64,000 nt of DNA from Paenisporosarcina indica (GCF_001939075.1 NZ_MPTA01000007.1:62001-126000); one strand, 5' to 3'. Positions 1-9,016 are shown, numbered from the stretch's first letter. Notes: generated from the letters alone by a model not told the origin. Numbers and translations: made by a program.

Positions 1-98
1 TTAGCTCGGGTCAAATACTCCTGGACTGGTTTCGATTCATATGAAAGATTATGCGGAATTTCTGGTGGATATTGTGATAACCAAGGTTTTGCTGTCAC
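1..98 (-). CDS. lcfA: Long-chain fatty-acid-CoA ligase, N-terminal fragment
   Basis: This is the 5' end of a gene that runs off the left edge. It starts at a GTG (98-96) behind a strong AAAGGGGG ribosome binding site. The visible 32 residues begin MTAKPWLSQYPPEIPHNL, the layout I recall for the N-terminus of Bacillus LcfA (KPWLAEYPNDIPHEL). LcfA activates long-chain fatty acids to acyl-CoA for beta-oxidation. In B. subtilis lcfA lies just beyond mutS2 and yshE, as here. A promoter with an overlapping cre-like site lies directly upstream (144-172), which suggests catabolite repression. Identity rests on a short stretch plus synteny. Confidence 0.8.
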   Translation of the reverse strand, partial: MTAKPWLSQYPPEIPHNLSYESKPVQEYLTRA

Positions 99-143
99 TT
101 ATCTTTCCCCCTTTTTATAATCGTTAGAATATTCTTATTCCTT

Positions 144-172
144 ATTATAGTGAATAATGAATCCGCTTACAA
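144..172 (-). promoter_or_regulatory. lcfA promoter with overlapping cre site
   Basis: The minus strand reads -35 TTGTAA (172-167), a 17-nt spacer and -10 TATAAT (149-144), about 45 nt upstream of the lcfA GTG. The sequence TTGTAAGCGGATTCA (172-158) fits the CcpA consensus WTGNAANCGNWNNCW at every defined position and covers the -35 box. Repression of fatty-acid degradation by CcpA is known in B. subtilis. That it operates here is inferred from the sequence. Confidence 0.65.
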
Positions 173-181
173 TTATTAGAG

Positions 182-212
182 AAAAAACATGGGACATTTT
201 TCACATCCCATG
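182..212 (-). terminator. Rho-independent terminator of the yshE transcript
   Basis: On the minus strand CATGGGA pairs with TCCCATG around an 11-nt loop, followed by six T residues. It ends the mutS2-yshE-small peptide transcript before lcfA begins from its own promoter. Confidence 0.7.
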
Positions 213-329
213 CATGCTCGTGCTTATAATATAGTGTAGTTAAACGATTCTGGTTATAGAACATTTGATTGCCAGATGTTCCGCTCATGCACTCTTGTAT
301 TATATTTAAAACAGCAACTTTAACATAGC

Positions 330-410
330 CTATTGTAAATATAGATAAACTATGCCGACAACAATAAAACCTACGCAAACAACTAACAAAATTTTTGAAA
401 GCTTTTCCAA
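330..410 (-). CDS. Small hydrophobic membrane peptide, 26 aa
   Basis: A TTG start (410-408) sits about 9 nt behind an AGGAG that overlaps the yshE stop codon. The frame encodes 26 residues: a charged start (MEKLSK), one continuous hydrophobic segment rich in Val, Ile, Leu and Gly, then a short YLYLQ end. The predicted product is a single-pass membrane peptide translated together with yshE. I do not recognise a family. The ribosome binding site, the spacing and the coherent transmembrane composition support a real gene, but its length makes chance possible. A terminator lies 118 nt downstream, so it is the last gene of this transcript. Confidence 0.5.
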   Translation of the reverse strand: MEKLSKILLVVCVGFIVVGIVYLYLQ

Positions 411-422
411 CGTTATCCGCTC

Positions 423-836
423 CTAAGAAATACTGGCCCCAATGACATATGACAATCCTACTGAAATCGATAATGAAATAAACCCAACGGAACGATTATC
501 TTTTTCAATTTCTTTATCAATCTTGAATTTCGGTGTTAAAAACTCAAATAAGAAATAGGCGACGATTAGTAAGACAAAACCGAATAAACCCCAGCCAATC
601 ATTTCAGGCAAAGAATTATGCTTTTCAATGGAATAACGAAAAACATTTGAAACACCGAAGATTTTCCCTCCAGTTGCCAGTGCTACTGCCACATTCCCTT
701 TTTGAATCTCTTCCCAGTTTTTATATTTTGTAACGATTTCAAATAATACCATCGATATGATCAAGCACAAAACCACGACACTAAAATATCCTGCTGATTG
801 AACTAATGGGGATTCCCAAAAAACCATAGTTAACAT
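423..836 (-). CDS. yshE: DUF350 family membrane protein YshE
   Basis: This 137-aa protein has four predicted membrane segments (about 14-36, 48-66, 80-98 and 112-135). That fits the DUF350 family, whose biochemical function is unknown. The B. subtilis homologue yshE also follows mutS2. The start ATG at 836 is preceded by GGAG at good spacing. It is likely co-transcribed with mutS2 upstream and with the 26-codon peptide downstream. The family and name are based on topology, size and synteny. Confidence 0.75.
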   Translation of the reverse strand: MLTMVFWESPLVQSAGYFSVVVLCLIISMVLFEIVTKYKNWEEIQKGNVAVALATGGKIFGVSNVFRYSIEKHNSLPEMIGWGLFGFVLLIVAYFLFEFLTPKFKIDKEIEKDNRSVGFISLSISVGLSYVIGASIS

Positions 837-894
837 ATGCTTGCTCCTTCAACGTTTTTACCTTGTACGATTGAAAAGGCATAAGGTTTCAAAA

Positions 895-3261
895 TCATTT
901 TAATTCAACCACTGTAACACCGTGACCACCCTCACCGGCTTCTCCAAATCGATAGCTTTTAACACGAGAATGATTCTTTAAAAATTGTTGAATCCCTTGT
1001 CTAAGAGCCCCAGTCCCTTTCCCGTGAATAATGGATACTTGATGATAGTTAGATAAGACTGCATCGTCAATGTATTTTTCTGCACGGAGTACGGCATTTT
1101 CATAGCGCTCTCCTCGTAAATCTAACTCTAGTTTGACATAGGCATCACCGCGGCCTTTTACATTGGTCATTGCAACCGGTTGTTTTTGCTTCTCCGGTTT
1201 CATGTATTCCAGATCAGATTCATGGACTTTCATTTTCAAAATACCGATTTGAACACTCCATTCAGAGTCTGAAACTTTATCTAGTAATGTTCCTTTTTGA
1301 CCATAACTTAAGACTTTTACTTCATCACCTTTAGTCAAAGTCAATTGGCGTTCATTTACTTGTTTTTGTTTCTTCAACACGGCATTTTCTGGAGTAGCTT
1401 TTTCAAGTCTCTTGCGAACATCGATCAACTCATGATCTTTGACGATGTGCTGGACATTCTTTTGCATCTTTTTGAGCTCAGCAATGATGCTTTCCGATTC
1501 TCTTTTCGCGTCATCAATTATTTTACGTGCTTTATCTTTTGCTTTTTGTTCGAGTGCCTCTTTTTGTTCATCCAACTTTAGCAGTTGGCTTGATAGGTCT
1601 TCGCGGATTCGTTCTGATTCAATGCGTAAAGCACTTGCTTGTTCCGCATCTTTTTCAGATTGTTTGCGACTCACTTCAAGTGAAGCAATCATTGATTCTA
1701 CTTCGTGACGGTCGGTACCTGTAAATGATTGTGCATACTTAATAATATGTTGTGGCAAACCTAGTCGTCTTGAAATTTCAAAGGCATTACTACGACCAGG
1801 AATCCCGATTAATAATTTGTATGTCGGACTTAATGTTTCCACATCAAATTCAACACTGGCATTCGCAACTCCAGGTCGATTATATCCGTATGCTTTCAAC
1901 TCAGGATAATGGGTTGTCGCCATTACACGAGCCCCTCGACCATGAACTTCATCTAAAATCGAAATTGCAAGTGCAGCACCTTCTTGCGGATCTGTTCCCG
2001 CTCCTAATTCATCAAATAATACAAGGCTTCGATCATCAAATTTCGATAAAATGTCAACGATGTTTACCATATGAGAAGAAAATGTACTCAAACTTTGCTC
2101 GATTGATTGTTCGTCTCCGATATCCGCAAATACTTGATCGAAAACGGCAATTTCTGAACCGTCCAATACCGGGATTGGGAGTCCTGCTTGTCCCATTAAT
2201 GTACACAAACCTACTGTTTTTAGTGTAACGGTCTTTCCACCTGTATTGGGCCCGGTAATGACAATGGATGTTATGTCATCGCCAAACTCAATGGTGTTTG
2301 CAACAGCTTCTTCCATATTCAATAGGGGATGACGTGCTTTTACCAAACGAATAGTACCATTTTGGTTGACGGTTGGTTTTGTACATTTATTTGCTTGCCC
2401 ATATTTAGCTTTTGCCAGGATTACATCTATTTCACCTAAAATTTGCACGAGTAAAAATAAATCGTGAGCCACCACTTGCACCTCAAGAGACAATGCAATT
2501 AAGATTCGTTCAATTTCTTCTTGTTCTTTCATTTTCAATCGACGAATTTCATTGTTTGCTTGTACAACAGCATCTGGTTCAATAAATAAAGTTTGTCCTG
2601 AAGATGATTGATCGTGTACAATCCCACCATAATTTCCACGGTACTCTTGTTTCACCGGGATTACAAAACGATCATTTCGAATTGTGATGATCGAATCAGA
2701 TAACATTTTCGCTGCGTTTTTTCCACGTGTATAGCTTTCAAGTTTTTCACGAACCCGACTTTCCTGTGCACGTAATTGTTGACGAATACTGCGCAGTTGA
2801 GTGCTGGCACTATCTAAGACAGTCCCGTTATCATCAATACATGCAATAATTTCATGCTCGAGTGCGGTTAAGATCGGCAGTGTCTGTTTTCGTTCAATAA
2901 AGTATGGAATTTGAATGTCTTCGGATTCTTCTACCGCTTCAAGGAATTGACGTAGAATTCGACTTGCACGTATGGTACTTGCAATTTCCATTAATTCGAT
3001 TGGACTTAACATCCCGCCAATTTGTGCACGTTTGGCGTGTCCACGCACATCAAAAACGCCACCCATTGGCACATTTCCACGTACACGTAGTAAAGATAAC
3101 CCTTCATCTGTTTCATCCAACAAACGAACAACTTTCTCGAAATCGATGGATGGTTCGAGTAAATCTAGATGAGATCTTCCCAGTGAAGATGTACAAAAAC
3201 TTGCGACCTGATCGCGTACTTTATCAAATTCAAGTGTTTTCAATGCACGTTTGGTAATCAT
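895..3261 (-). CDS. mutS2: Endonuclease MutS2
   Basis: The 788-aa protein matches the usual MutS2 length (B. subtilis about 785). It has an N-terminal core and clamp region, a MutS-type ATPase with Walker A (GPNTGGKT, near residue 335), Walker B (LVLFDELGAGTDP) and the ATTHYPELK segment. A long Lys/Glu-rich coiled coil and a C-terminal Smr nuclease domain (LDLRGERYENA, HGKGTGALR) follow. MutS2 suppresses recombination and acts on collided ribosomes. The start chosen is the ATG at 3261, 7 nt after GGGAGG. A longer frame beginning at 3282 would start inside that ribosome binding site. It is part of a zapA-cvpA-polX-mutS2 run. Confidence 0.95.
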   Translation of the reverse strand: MITKRALKTLEFDKVRDQVASFCTSSLGRSHLDLLEPSIDFEKVVRLLDETDEGLSLLRVRGNVPMGGVFDVRGHAKRAQIGGMLSPIELMEIASTIRASRILRQFLEAVEESEDIQIPYFIERKQTLPILTALEHEIIACIDDNGTVLDSASTQLRSIRQQLRAQESRVREKLESYTRGKNAAKMLSDSIITIRNDRFVIPVKQEYRGNYGGIVHDQSSSGQTLFIEPDAVVQANNEIRRLKMKEQEEIERILIALSLEVQVVAHDLFLLVQILGEIDVILAKAKYGQANKCTKPTVNQNGTIRLVKARHPLLNMEEAVANTIEFGDDITSIVITGPNTGGKTVTLKTVGLCTLMGQAGLPIPVLDGSEIAVFDQVFADIGDEQSIEQSLSTFSSHMVNIVDILSKFDDRSLVLFDELGAGTDPQEGAALAISILDEVHGRGARVMATTHYPELKAYGYNRPGVANASVEFDVETLSPTYKLLIGIPGRSNAFEISRRLGLPQHIIKYAQSFTGTDRHEVESMIASLEVSRKQSEKDAEQASALRIESERIREDLSSQLLKLDEQKEALEQKAKDKARKIIDDAKRESESIIAELKKMQKNVQHIVKDHELIDVRKRLEKATPENAVLKKQKQVNERQLTLTKGDEVKVLSYGQKGTLLDKVSDSEWSVQIGILKMKVHESDLEYMKPEKQKQPVAMTNVKGRGDAYVKLELDLRGERYENAVLRAEKYIDDAVLSNYHQVSIIHGKGTGALRQGIQQFLKNHSRVKSYRFGEAGEGGHGVTVVELK

Positions 3262-3327
3262 CCAAAACACCTCCCATTTCAAGTATTATGAGTTCAAAAG
3301 CTATACGGTTTCTGCTTTTTCGACCCA

Positions 3328-5031
3328 TCAATTTTCTAAATAATTTTTCAACTTTTCATAAGACCATGTATTTACGATGAGGTCTTCCTTCAGCCATGCT
3401 TTTTGGGCATATTTTACCCCGATATCCATAAAGCGTAATTGGTCGATGCTATGTGCATCTGTATTGATCGCGATAGGCACGTTTAAGTTTTGTGCCTCTA
3501 TTAAATAGTCCGTTGCTAGATCAAGTCGATACGGGTTTGCATTTAATTCAAGTATTTTCCCATATTCTGCAGCCCATTTGATTAATTGAGATACATCTGG
3601 ATTATAGCCAACTCGTTGTCCGATAATACGACCCGTGGGATGTGCGATCATATCGACATGTGGATTTTTCATGGCACTGAGTAAACGATCCATAATTTTC
3701 TCTTGGGATTGACTGAAGCTTGAATGAATGGACGCAATAACAAAGTCTAATTGTGCCAGTAATTCATCATCAAAGTCTAAAGAACCGTCTGGCAATATAT
3801 CCATTTCCGTTCCTGCAAGGAGTTGAATAGTAGGATATAACTGCTGAATTTTGCGGATTTCAGAGATTTGCTCACGTAATCGCTCAGCTGAAAGTCCATT
3901 TGCAACTCGTAAGTAATGTGAGTGATCCGTTATCGCGATATGTGTGTACCCTTTATCCATACATGCTTGGATCATTTCGCTTAAAGAATGCGCACCATCA
4001 GACCAAGTTGTGTGCATATGTAAATCTGACTTAATTGCAGTTCCTTGAATTAGTGTTGTAAGCTCGTCCTGGCGATCAAATTCACGTGAATCCTCACGTA
4101 CAGTTGGCGGAAAATATGGTAGTCCAAAATGAGCGAAGAACTCTTCTTCAGATTCAAAAGTTTGGTTCGTTCCATCTTCTTGCTCGACTCCGTATTCACT
4201 TATCTTCTTACCTTGTGATTTCGCGATCTGACGAAGTTTAACATTATGATCCTTTGACCCAGTAAAATGGTGAAGAGCCGTCGTATAAGCGGCCGGTTCG
4301 ACTAATCGGAAATCAACATCGATTAGCTCTTCAAAATCAATGGTTACTGAAACTTTTGTGTCGCCTGCTGCAATCGTATCTGTTACAGGTAATCTTTCTA
4401 ATAATTGTGCTCTAACTTCTTCGACTTTTGTCGTGGCAATAATAAAATCGAGATCTTTACTTGTCTCTTTTATTCGACGAAAACTACCCGCAACAGCAAA
4501 TTTCTCTATTTGTTCGATTCCACTCAGGATTTCTTCGATTAATCGTACCGCTGTTTCTAGTTGCCATATCGGTAAACGTTCTGGTCTTTCTTCGAATTGT
4601 GTCAGCTCTTTCAGAAGCTTTTCTTCCGTTTTTGCCCCAAATCCAGCCAGTCCACGAACTTTCCCATCCAAACATGCTTGCATCAAGGACTCTTTAGAGT
4701 CGACTTTTAGCTCTGCATATAATTTCGCTATTTTCTTGCCTCCAAGACCTGGTAGCTTTAATAAAGGTAAAAGACCACTTGGGACAGTTTCCTCTAGCTC
4801 TTGAAGTACTGAAGAATTACCGGTTTCAATTAACTCTTCGATCACAGATGCTGTACCTTTTCCAATTCCTTTTAGTTTGGTGACATCATCCATTTCTGCA
4901 AGACTTCTGGCATCTAGTTCAAGTGCTTGAGCTGCTTTTCGAAATGCGGATACTTTAAAAGGATTTTCACCCTTTAATTCCATATATAAAGCTATTTTTT
5001 CTAACGTTTTAATGATAATTTTTTTGTTCAT
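3328..5031 (-). CDS. polX: DNA polymerase/3'-5' exonuclease PolX
   Basis: This 567-aa bacterial family X polymerase has an N-terminal POLXc domain with helix-hairpin-helix segments (KLKGIGKGTASVIEEL) and the catalytic KDLDFIIAT motif. The C-terminal PHP domain begins SDLHMHTTWSDG and contains further metal ligands (ITDHSHY, GTEMD, HPTGR, NTDAH). It fills gaps and excises 3' ends in DNA repair. The start is the ATG at 5031 behind GGGGGAT, with residues MNKKIIIKTLEKIALYMELK resembling the B. subtilis N-terminus. An upstream in-frame extension to 5082 lacks its own site and would overlap the cvpA stop codon. Confidence 0.93.
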   Translation of the reverse strand: MNKKIIIKTLEKIALYMELKGENPFKVSAFRKAAQALELDARSLAEMDDVTKLKGIGKGTASVIEELIETGNSSVLQELEETVPSGLLPLLKLPGLGGKKIAKLYAELKVDSKESLMQACLDGKVRGLAGFGAKTEEKLLKELTQFEERPERLPIWQLETAVRLIEEILSGIEQIEKFAVAGSFRRIKETSKDLDFIIATTKVEEVRAQLLERLPVTDTIAAGDTKVSVTIDFEELIDVDFRLVEPAAYTTALHHFTGSKDHNVKLRQIAKSQGKKISEYGVEQEDGTNQTFESEEEFFAHFGLPYFPPTVREDSREFDRQDELTTLIQGTAIKSDLHMHTTWSDGAHSLSEMIQACMDKGYTHIAITDHSHYLRVANGLSAERLREQISEIRKIQQLYPTIQLLAGTEMDILPDGSLDFDDELLAQLDFVIASIHSSFSQSQEKIMDRLLSAMKNPHVDMIAHPTGRIIGQRVGYNPDVSQLIKWAAEYGKILELNANPYRLDLATDYLIEAQNLNVPIAINTDAHSIDQLRFMDIGVKYAQKAWLKEDLIVNTWSYEKLKNYLEN

Positions 5032-5081
5032 GAAATATCCCCCAATCTCTAAAAAAACTCCTCTCGGGAAGAGAGAAGTCA

Positions 5082-5621
5082 TTATTCAGTATAGATAAAC
5101 CACCATTTTTTAACCGTCTCCGACAAAAACGGAGTATTATCAAGCATCGAACCTGCTAAAATTGAGTTTTCCATTAAACTTTGGAAAATTGCAATTGGTA
5201 ATAATGCCATTACATACATCACTATGAACAACAATATGTAAAATTCAATAAATCCTAAAATAGCACCTGCAATCTTACTGAAAAATCCTAGTATTGGCAA
5301 ATAAGATAGGAAATCAAACATTGAAGCTACGAGTTGCAAAGCGAATTTAACTGCGAAAAAAATCAGTGCAAATGCGATTAATTGATAAAATGTCTGGTCT
5401 AAATCAAGTCGATCGATTGCAAAAGTTAAACTTGTATTCGAACCGACTGTTGGGTATGGAATCCACAACACAAATTTCTCGGCGAGTGGTTTATAATAAG
5501 TGTAAGCAACGATGAGTGCGATAATAAATCCGGTCATATGAATCAATTGGACAATAAGGCCTCTTTTGGCTCCTACAATTAAACCCGTTAATAATACTAG
5601 TAATAAAATTATATCTAACAT
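5082..5621 (-). CDS. cvpA: CvpA family membrane protein
   Basis: The 179-aa protein has four membrane helices (about 1-22, 26-46, 78-100 and 115-145), as in CvpA/YshB proteins. The family was named for colicin V production in E. coli, and its role in Bacillales is poorly defined. The ATG lies 4 nt after the zapA stop, so the two genes are translationally coupled. The order zapA-cvpA-polX-mutS2 is conserved with B. subtilis. Confidence 0.85.
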   Translation of the reverse strand: MLDIILLLVLLTGLIVGAKRGLIVQLIHMTGFIIALIVAYTYYKPLAEKFVLWIPYPTVGSNTSLTFAIDRLDLDQTFYQLIAFALIFFAVKFALQLVASMFDFLSYLPILGFFSKIAGAILGFIEFYILLFIVMYVMALLPIAIFQSLMENSILAGSMLDNTPFLSETVKKWWFIYTE

Positions 5622-5625
5622 TTGT

Positions 5626-5886
5626 TCAACCCTTTAACCTTTTTATTTCTTCTTCTAGTTGTTCTACTTGTTCTTTTAAATTCACATATTCGTGCATGGT
5701 GTTCACTGCAGTTAATACAGCCAACTTCGCACTGTCTAATGAGGGATTGTGCGAATGGATTTCTCGCATTTTATCGTCAACCATAGAGGCAACGAGACGC
5801 ATATGTCCGCTCGTTTCCGAACCGACCATTTTATATGTTTGTCCATATATATCTACTGAAATACGAGTTTTATGTTGCTCTGACAC
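5626..5886 (-). CDS. zapA: Cell division protein ZapA
   Basis: This 86-aa ZapA/YshA protein has an N-terminal globular part with [15 protein letters not shown], the conserved segment [16 protein letters not shown], and a C-terminal coiled coil ([15 protein letters not shown]). ZapA binds FtsZ and bundles protofilaments at midcell. The start is a GTG at 5886 behind a purine-rich GAGGGGGG. The gene leads the operon and is divergent from rnhC. Confidence 0.92.
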   Translation of the reverse strand: MSEQHKTRISVDIYGQTYKMVGSETSGHMRLVASMVDDKMREIHSHNPSLDSAKLAVLTAVNTMHEYVNLKEQVEQLEEEIKRLKG

Positions 5887-5975
5887 AGCCTACCCCCCTC
5901 ATTAAAATCCTATTACGTATCATACCATGAAACTGATACACATGTGAATAAGGAGCCAAAGAAAGGAACGTGTTC

Positions 5976-6914
5976 ATGTCGAACGAAGTAATTCAATTAT
6001 CTACTACACAATTAAAAAAAGTGATGTCCCATTATGCAAAAAATCGTATAGAGCGAAATGCTCCAGGCGTCGTTTTTGCTGCAAAACTTGCAGATACCTC
6101 AATCACCGCATATAAATCCGGAAAAGTTTTGTTTCAAGGTGGCGGTTCAACGCGTGAAGCTTCACTTTGGGGTACTATACAAGGCACCACTGAAAAAAAG
6201 GCAAGTTCAACTAAAGGTGACTTATTGCCTGATGGATTTGCTTTTAAATCTGTCCTTGGTTCAGATGAAACAGGCACCGGAGATTTTTTTGGGCCCATGA
6301 CCGTCGCTGCTTGTTATGTCCCATCCGATAAAATCGAACTCATTCAATTCCTTGGTGTGAAGGACTCAAAAATGTTAACCGATGATCTTATGCGGAAAAT
6401 TGCTCCCGATTTAAAAACAACACTTTCATACAGCATTTTAATTCTAGGGAATGAAAAATACAATACGGTGCAAGCAAAAGGATGGTCACAGGGAAAAATA
6501 AAAGCTTTGTTACATAATCAAGCACTCAAACATGTGTTAAATAAAATTGCCCCATTAAAACCCGACCATATATTAATCGATCAGTTTGCTGAACGTGGCA
6601 TTTACTACAATCATATCAAATCAGAAAAAGAAATTATTCGTGAAAATGTCTTGTTCTCAACGAAAGCTGAACAACTTCATGTATCAGTTGCTGCCGCTTC
6701 CATCCTGGCACGCGTGGCGTTTTTAGAAGAGATGGATAAACTTAGTTTAAAAGCGGGATTAACTATCCCTAAAGGGGCGGGCTCGAAAGTAGATGCAATT
6801 GCAGCGAGGATTTTAGTAGATAAAGGGGATGAATTTTTATCATCCATCACTAAAAGGCATTTCGCAAATACCGGAAAAGCCATGGAAATTGCTCGTAAAA
6901 ATAGAAATAATTAA
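5976..6914 (+). CDS. rnhC: Ribonuclease HIII
   Basis: The 312-aa protein (B. subtilis RnhC 313) has an N-terminal TBP-like substrate-binding domain (about 1-80) and a type 2 RNase H catalytic domain with the signature GSDETGTGDFFGPMTVAA and a later DQFAERG. It removes RNA from RNA-DNA hybrids. I chose the ATG at 5976, which has AAAGGA at 8 nt. A GTG at 5970 is too close to that site. A terminator follows at 6938-6983. Confidence 0.94.
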   Translation: MSNEVIQLSTTQLKKVMSHYAKNRIERNAPGVVFAAKLADTSITAYKSGKVLFQGGGSTREASLWGTIQGTTEKKASSTKGDLLPDGFAFKSVLGSDETGTGDFFGPMTVAACYVPSDKIELIQFLGVKDSKMLTDDLMRKIAPDLKTTLSYSILILGNEKYNTVQAKGWSQGKIKALLHNQALKHVLNKIAPLKPDHILIDQFAERGIYYNHIKSEKEIIRENVLFSTKAEQLHVSVAAASILARVAFLEEMDKLSLKAGLTIPKGAGSKVDAIAARILVDKGDEFLSSITKRHFANTGKAMEIARKNRNN

Positions 6915-6937
6915 TGCTGCAAATTCCATACTTTATC

Positions 6938-6983
6938 AAACACCAGCGTCCATCAATTTTATTGACTTGTTCTGGTGTTTTTT
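6938..6983 (+). terminator. Terminator after rnhC
   Basis: A 9-bp stem (AAACACCAG with CTGGTGTTT) around a 25-nt loop is followed by further T residues. The loop is long for a typical terminator. Confidence 0.6.
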
Positions 6984-7124
6984 GGTGATTCTAATGATGA
7001 TCTACTGTTTTTTAATAAGAAGATTACGAATTTGATGTAACGCTTTACAAACTAAACTCGTCAATCATATAGATGCTTTTTCACTAGTAATAAGAACACT
7101 GTACATGTTATGGAGGTAAATCAA

Positions 7125-8828
7125 ATGTTAAAAAAATTAGGCTTTATCCTTTTAATCATTCTTTTGACTACAATTGTTATTTTGTATTTAGAAGATAAGA
7201 TGCGCTTAAATGGTGATGAGAACGCCGAAGAACAATCACAGGTCGCTTTTGATATGGAGAAACCCTATAAGGAGGATGAAATTATCGAATCAGATGACCT
7301 CATCAAAGAACTTATTTATCTTGCAAACAAAGGGAAAGTACTCGACTCCCCTGTAATTGCGGGCCAAACTGAGTTTGATGAACTCCAGAAAAGTTGGGGA
7401 CTTTCAAAAGACTCAGCGACTACTACTCAAGGCATTTACGAAAACTACCTCGCCTCACACCATGTGACGGTAGGTCATAAAAACAATCTAATTTTTGACG
7501 TACGCTCATATCACCCTCATTTACATAACATCCAGTTAAATGAAATAAAAAACACAATGGGTACCCCAGATGAAACTCGTTCATTTGTAGATCAAACAAC
7601 GAATCAAATTATCCTGGTTTATCAAATCAACACTACCTATCAACTAAAATGGATTTTGAATCAACCTACCGTTGATCAGCCGAATCCCGAAGTTCACCAT
7701 ATTTCGGTTGTAACTAATGTAATAGAACCACAGCAAACAGTAGCCGCATTACTCGAAGAAATGACGTTAGAAGAAAAAGTTGGTCAAATGATCGTTGCGG
7801 GAATTTCTGGTACAACTGCCACAAAAAACACCCGGTCTTTAATTAATGACTATCACGTTGGTGGCATCATATTTTACGCATCAAATATGAAAAATTCAAA
7901 ACAAACCCTTCAACTACTAAATCAAATAAAAAAGACAAATGAACAAAATAGCTTGCCTCTCTTCCTCGGTATCGATCAGGAAGGTGGTCGAATATCGAGA
8001 CTCCCAAAAGAGATTACTAAACTACCAACAAATGAAGAAACTGGCAAGATTAATAACCCTTCCTATTCATTTAATCTAGGATCGATTTTAGGGCAAGAAT
8101 TGAATGCTTTCGGTTTCAATTTGAATTTTGCTCCTGTATTGGATGTCAATAGCAATCCTGACAATCCCATTATCGGCAATCGTTCTTACGGAAATGACCC
8201 TGGCATAGTGAGTGAATTAGGAATTCAAACCATGAAAGGACTTCAATCGCAACAAGTCATATCAGTCATCAAACATTTTCCAGGCCATGGGGATACAGCA
8301 GTAGACTCCCATTTGAAACTTCCGATTGTTGATAAAAGTCTCAAGGAGTTAAACCAAATGGAATTAATCCCATTTAAACAAGCGATTTCTAATGGCGCTG
8401 ATATTGTCATGATTGCACATATTTTACTACCGAAACTTGACCCGAAGTTTCCCTCTTCGATGTCAAAACCAATTATCAAAGATGTTTTGAGAAAACAACT
8501 TGGTTTTAATGGCGTGGTAATCACTGACGATATGACAATGAAGGCCATCACGGACAACTTTGATATCACAAGCTCTTCCGTCGAATCAATCAAAGCAGGT
8601 AGCGACCTTATTTTAGTGGCACATGATTATGCCAAAATTGTTTCCGTTATTAATTCTATTGAACATGCAGTGAAAACTGGAGAACTTAGTGAAGATCGTA
8701 TTGATGAAAGTGTGGAAAGAATTTTGAACTTGAAAATGAAATATGAACTAACGAATGAAGCAAATGAAAGTTTTTCGGTTGGTGATATAAATCAGAAAAT
8801 TGAGGATGTATTAAAGAATAGTCAATGA
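7125..8828 (+). CDS. Membrane-anchored GH3 beta-N-acetylhexosaminidase with N-terminal DUF4309-like domain
   Basis: This 567-aa protein has an N-terminal membrane anchor (about 4-24) without a lipobox. A domain at about 45-205 resembles DUF4309/YjgB (AGQTEFDELQKSWG, IFDVRSY, YQLKWIL, HHISVV). The rest is a glycoside hydrolase family 3 domain of NagZ type with KHFPGHGDTAVDSH, which carries the Asp-His acid-base dyad, and the nucleophile motif GVVITDDMTMKAI. It is predicted to cleave N-acetylglucosamine from peptidoglycan fragments outside the cell. The start is the ATG at 7125, 6 nt after GGAGGT. The DUF4309 assignment is from memory of motifs. Confidence 0.85.
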   Translation: MLKKLGFILLIILLTTIVILYLEDKMRLNGDENAEEQSQVAFDMEKPYKEDEIIESDDLIKELIYLANKGKVLDSPVIAGQTEFDELQKSWGLSKDSATTTQGIYENYLASHHVTVGHKNNLIFDVRSYHPHLHNIQLNEIKNTMGTPDETRSFVDQTTNQIILVYQINTTYQLKWILNQPTVDQPNPEVHHISVVTNVIEPQQTVAALLEEMTLEEKVGQMIVAGISGTTATKNTRSLINDYHVGGIIFYASNMKNSKQTLQLLNQIKKTNEQNSLPLFLGIDQEGGRISRLPKEITKLPTNEETGKINNPSYSFNLGSILGQELNAFGFNLNFAPVLDVNSNPDNPIIGNRSYGNDPGIVSELGIQTMKGLQSQQVISVIKHFPGHGDTAVDSHLKLPIVDKSLKELNQMELIPFKQAISNGADIVMIAHILLPKLDPKFPSSMSKPIIKDVLRKQLGFNGVVITDDMTMKAITDNFDITSSSVESIKAGSDLILVAHDYAKIVSVINSIEHAVKTGELSEDRIDESVERILNLKMKYELTNEANESFSVGDINQKIEDVLKNSQ

Positions 8829-8840
8829 TTAATCTATAAG

Positions 8841-8890
8841 AGAAGGCAGTTTCAATGTTCACATTGTAAATTAGAACCGCCTTCTTTTTT
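8841..8890 (+). terminator. Terminator after the GH3 gene
   Basis: AGAAGGC pairs with GCCTTCT, extended past one mismatch by GTT/AAC, with an inner hairpin CAATGT/ACATTG. A T6 tract follows. Confidence 0.8.
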
Positions 8891-8898
8891 CGTTCGAT

Positions 8899-8991
8899 TC
8901 CTACGTGAATGCTCTTTTTTACAACGTGATGTGCATTTTTTACTACGTGAACCTCCATAATTACAACGTGAGTCCTAAAAATTACAACTGA
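8899..8991. repeat. Intergenic array of 21-bp repeats (array 1)
   Basis: The hexamer ACGTGA, usually within TACNACGTGA, recurs at 8903, 8924, 8945 and 8966, and as ACTGA with one base lost at 8987. That is an exact 21-bp period. The remaining bases of each unit are A/T-rich and variable. The array sits between the convergent terminators of the GH3 gene and pheST. A second array with the same period and a related core lies at 35147-35272. I see no gene here. Confidence 0.75.
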
Positions 8992-9016
8992 GCCAACGCT
9001 CACCTTAATTTCCCAT

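Noticed and set aside
1-120. Plus-strand open frame from the left edge to a stop at 118-120
   Set aside because: The minus strand gives a good match to the LcfA N-terminus with a strong ribosome binding site; the plus-strand frame has no recognisable content.
145-378. 77-codon minus-strand frame
   Set aside because: It covers the lcfA promoter, the yshE terminator and the 26-codon peptide in another frame, has no ribosome binding site and reads as non-protein-like.
7036-7049. TGTAACGCTTTACA as a cre site before the GH3 gene
   Set aside because: It is nearly palindromic, but the central CG required by the consensus is GC; only 12 of 14 positions fit.
8899-8991. Short CRISPR array
   Set aside because: Units are 21 bp in total with only about 10 conserved bases, so there is no repeat-spacer division, and no cas genes are near. 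The same holds for 35147-35272.
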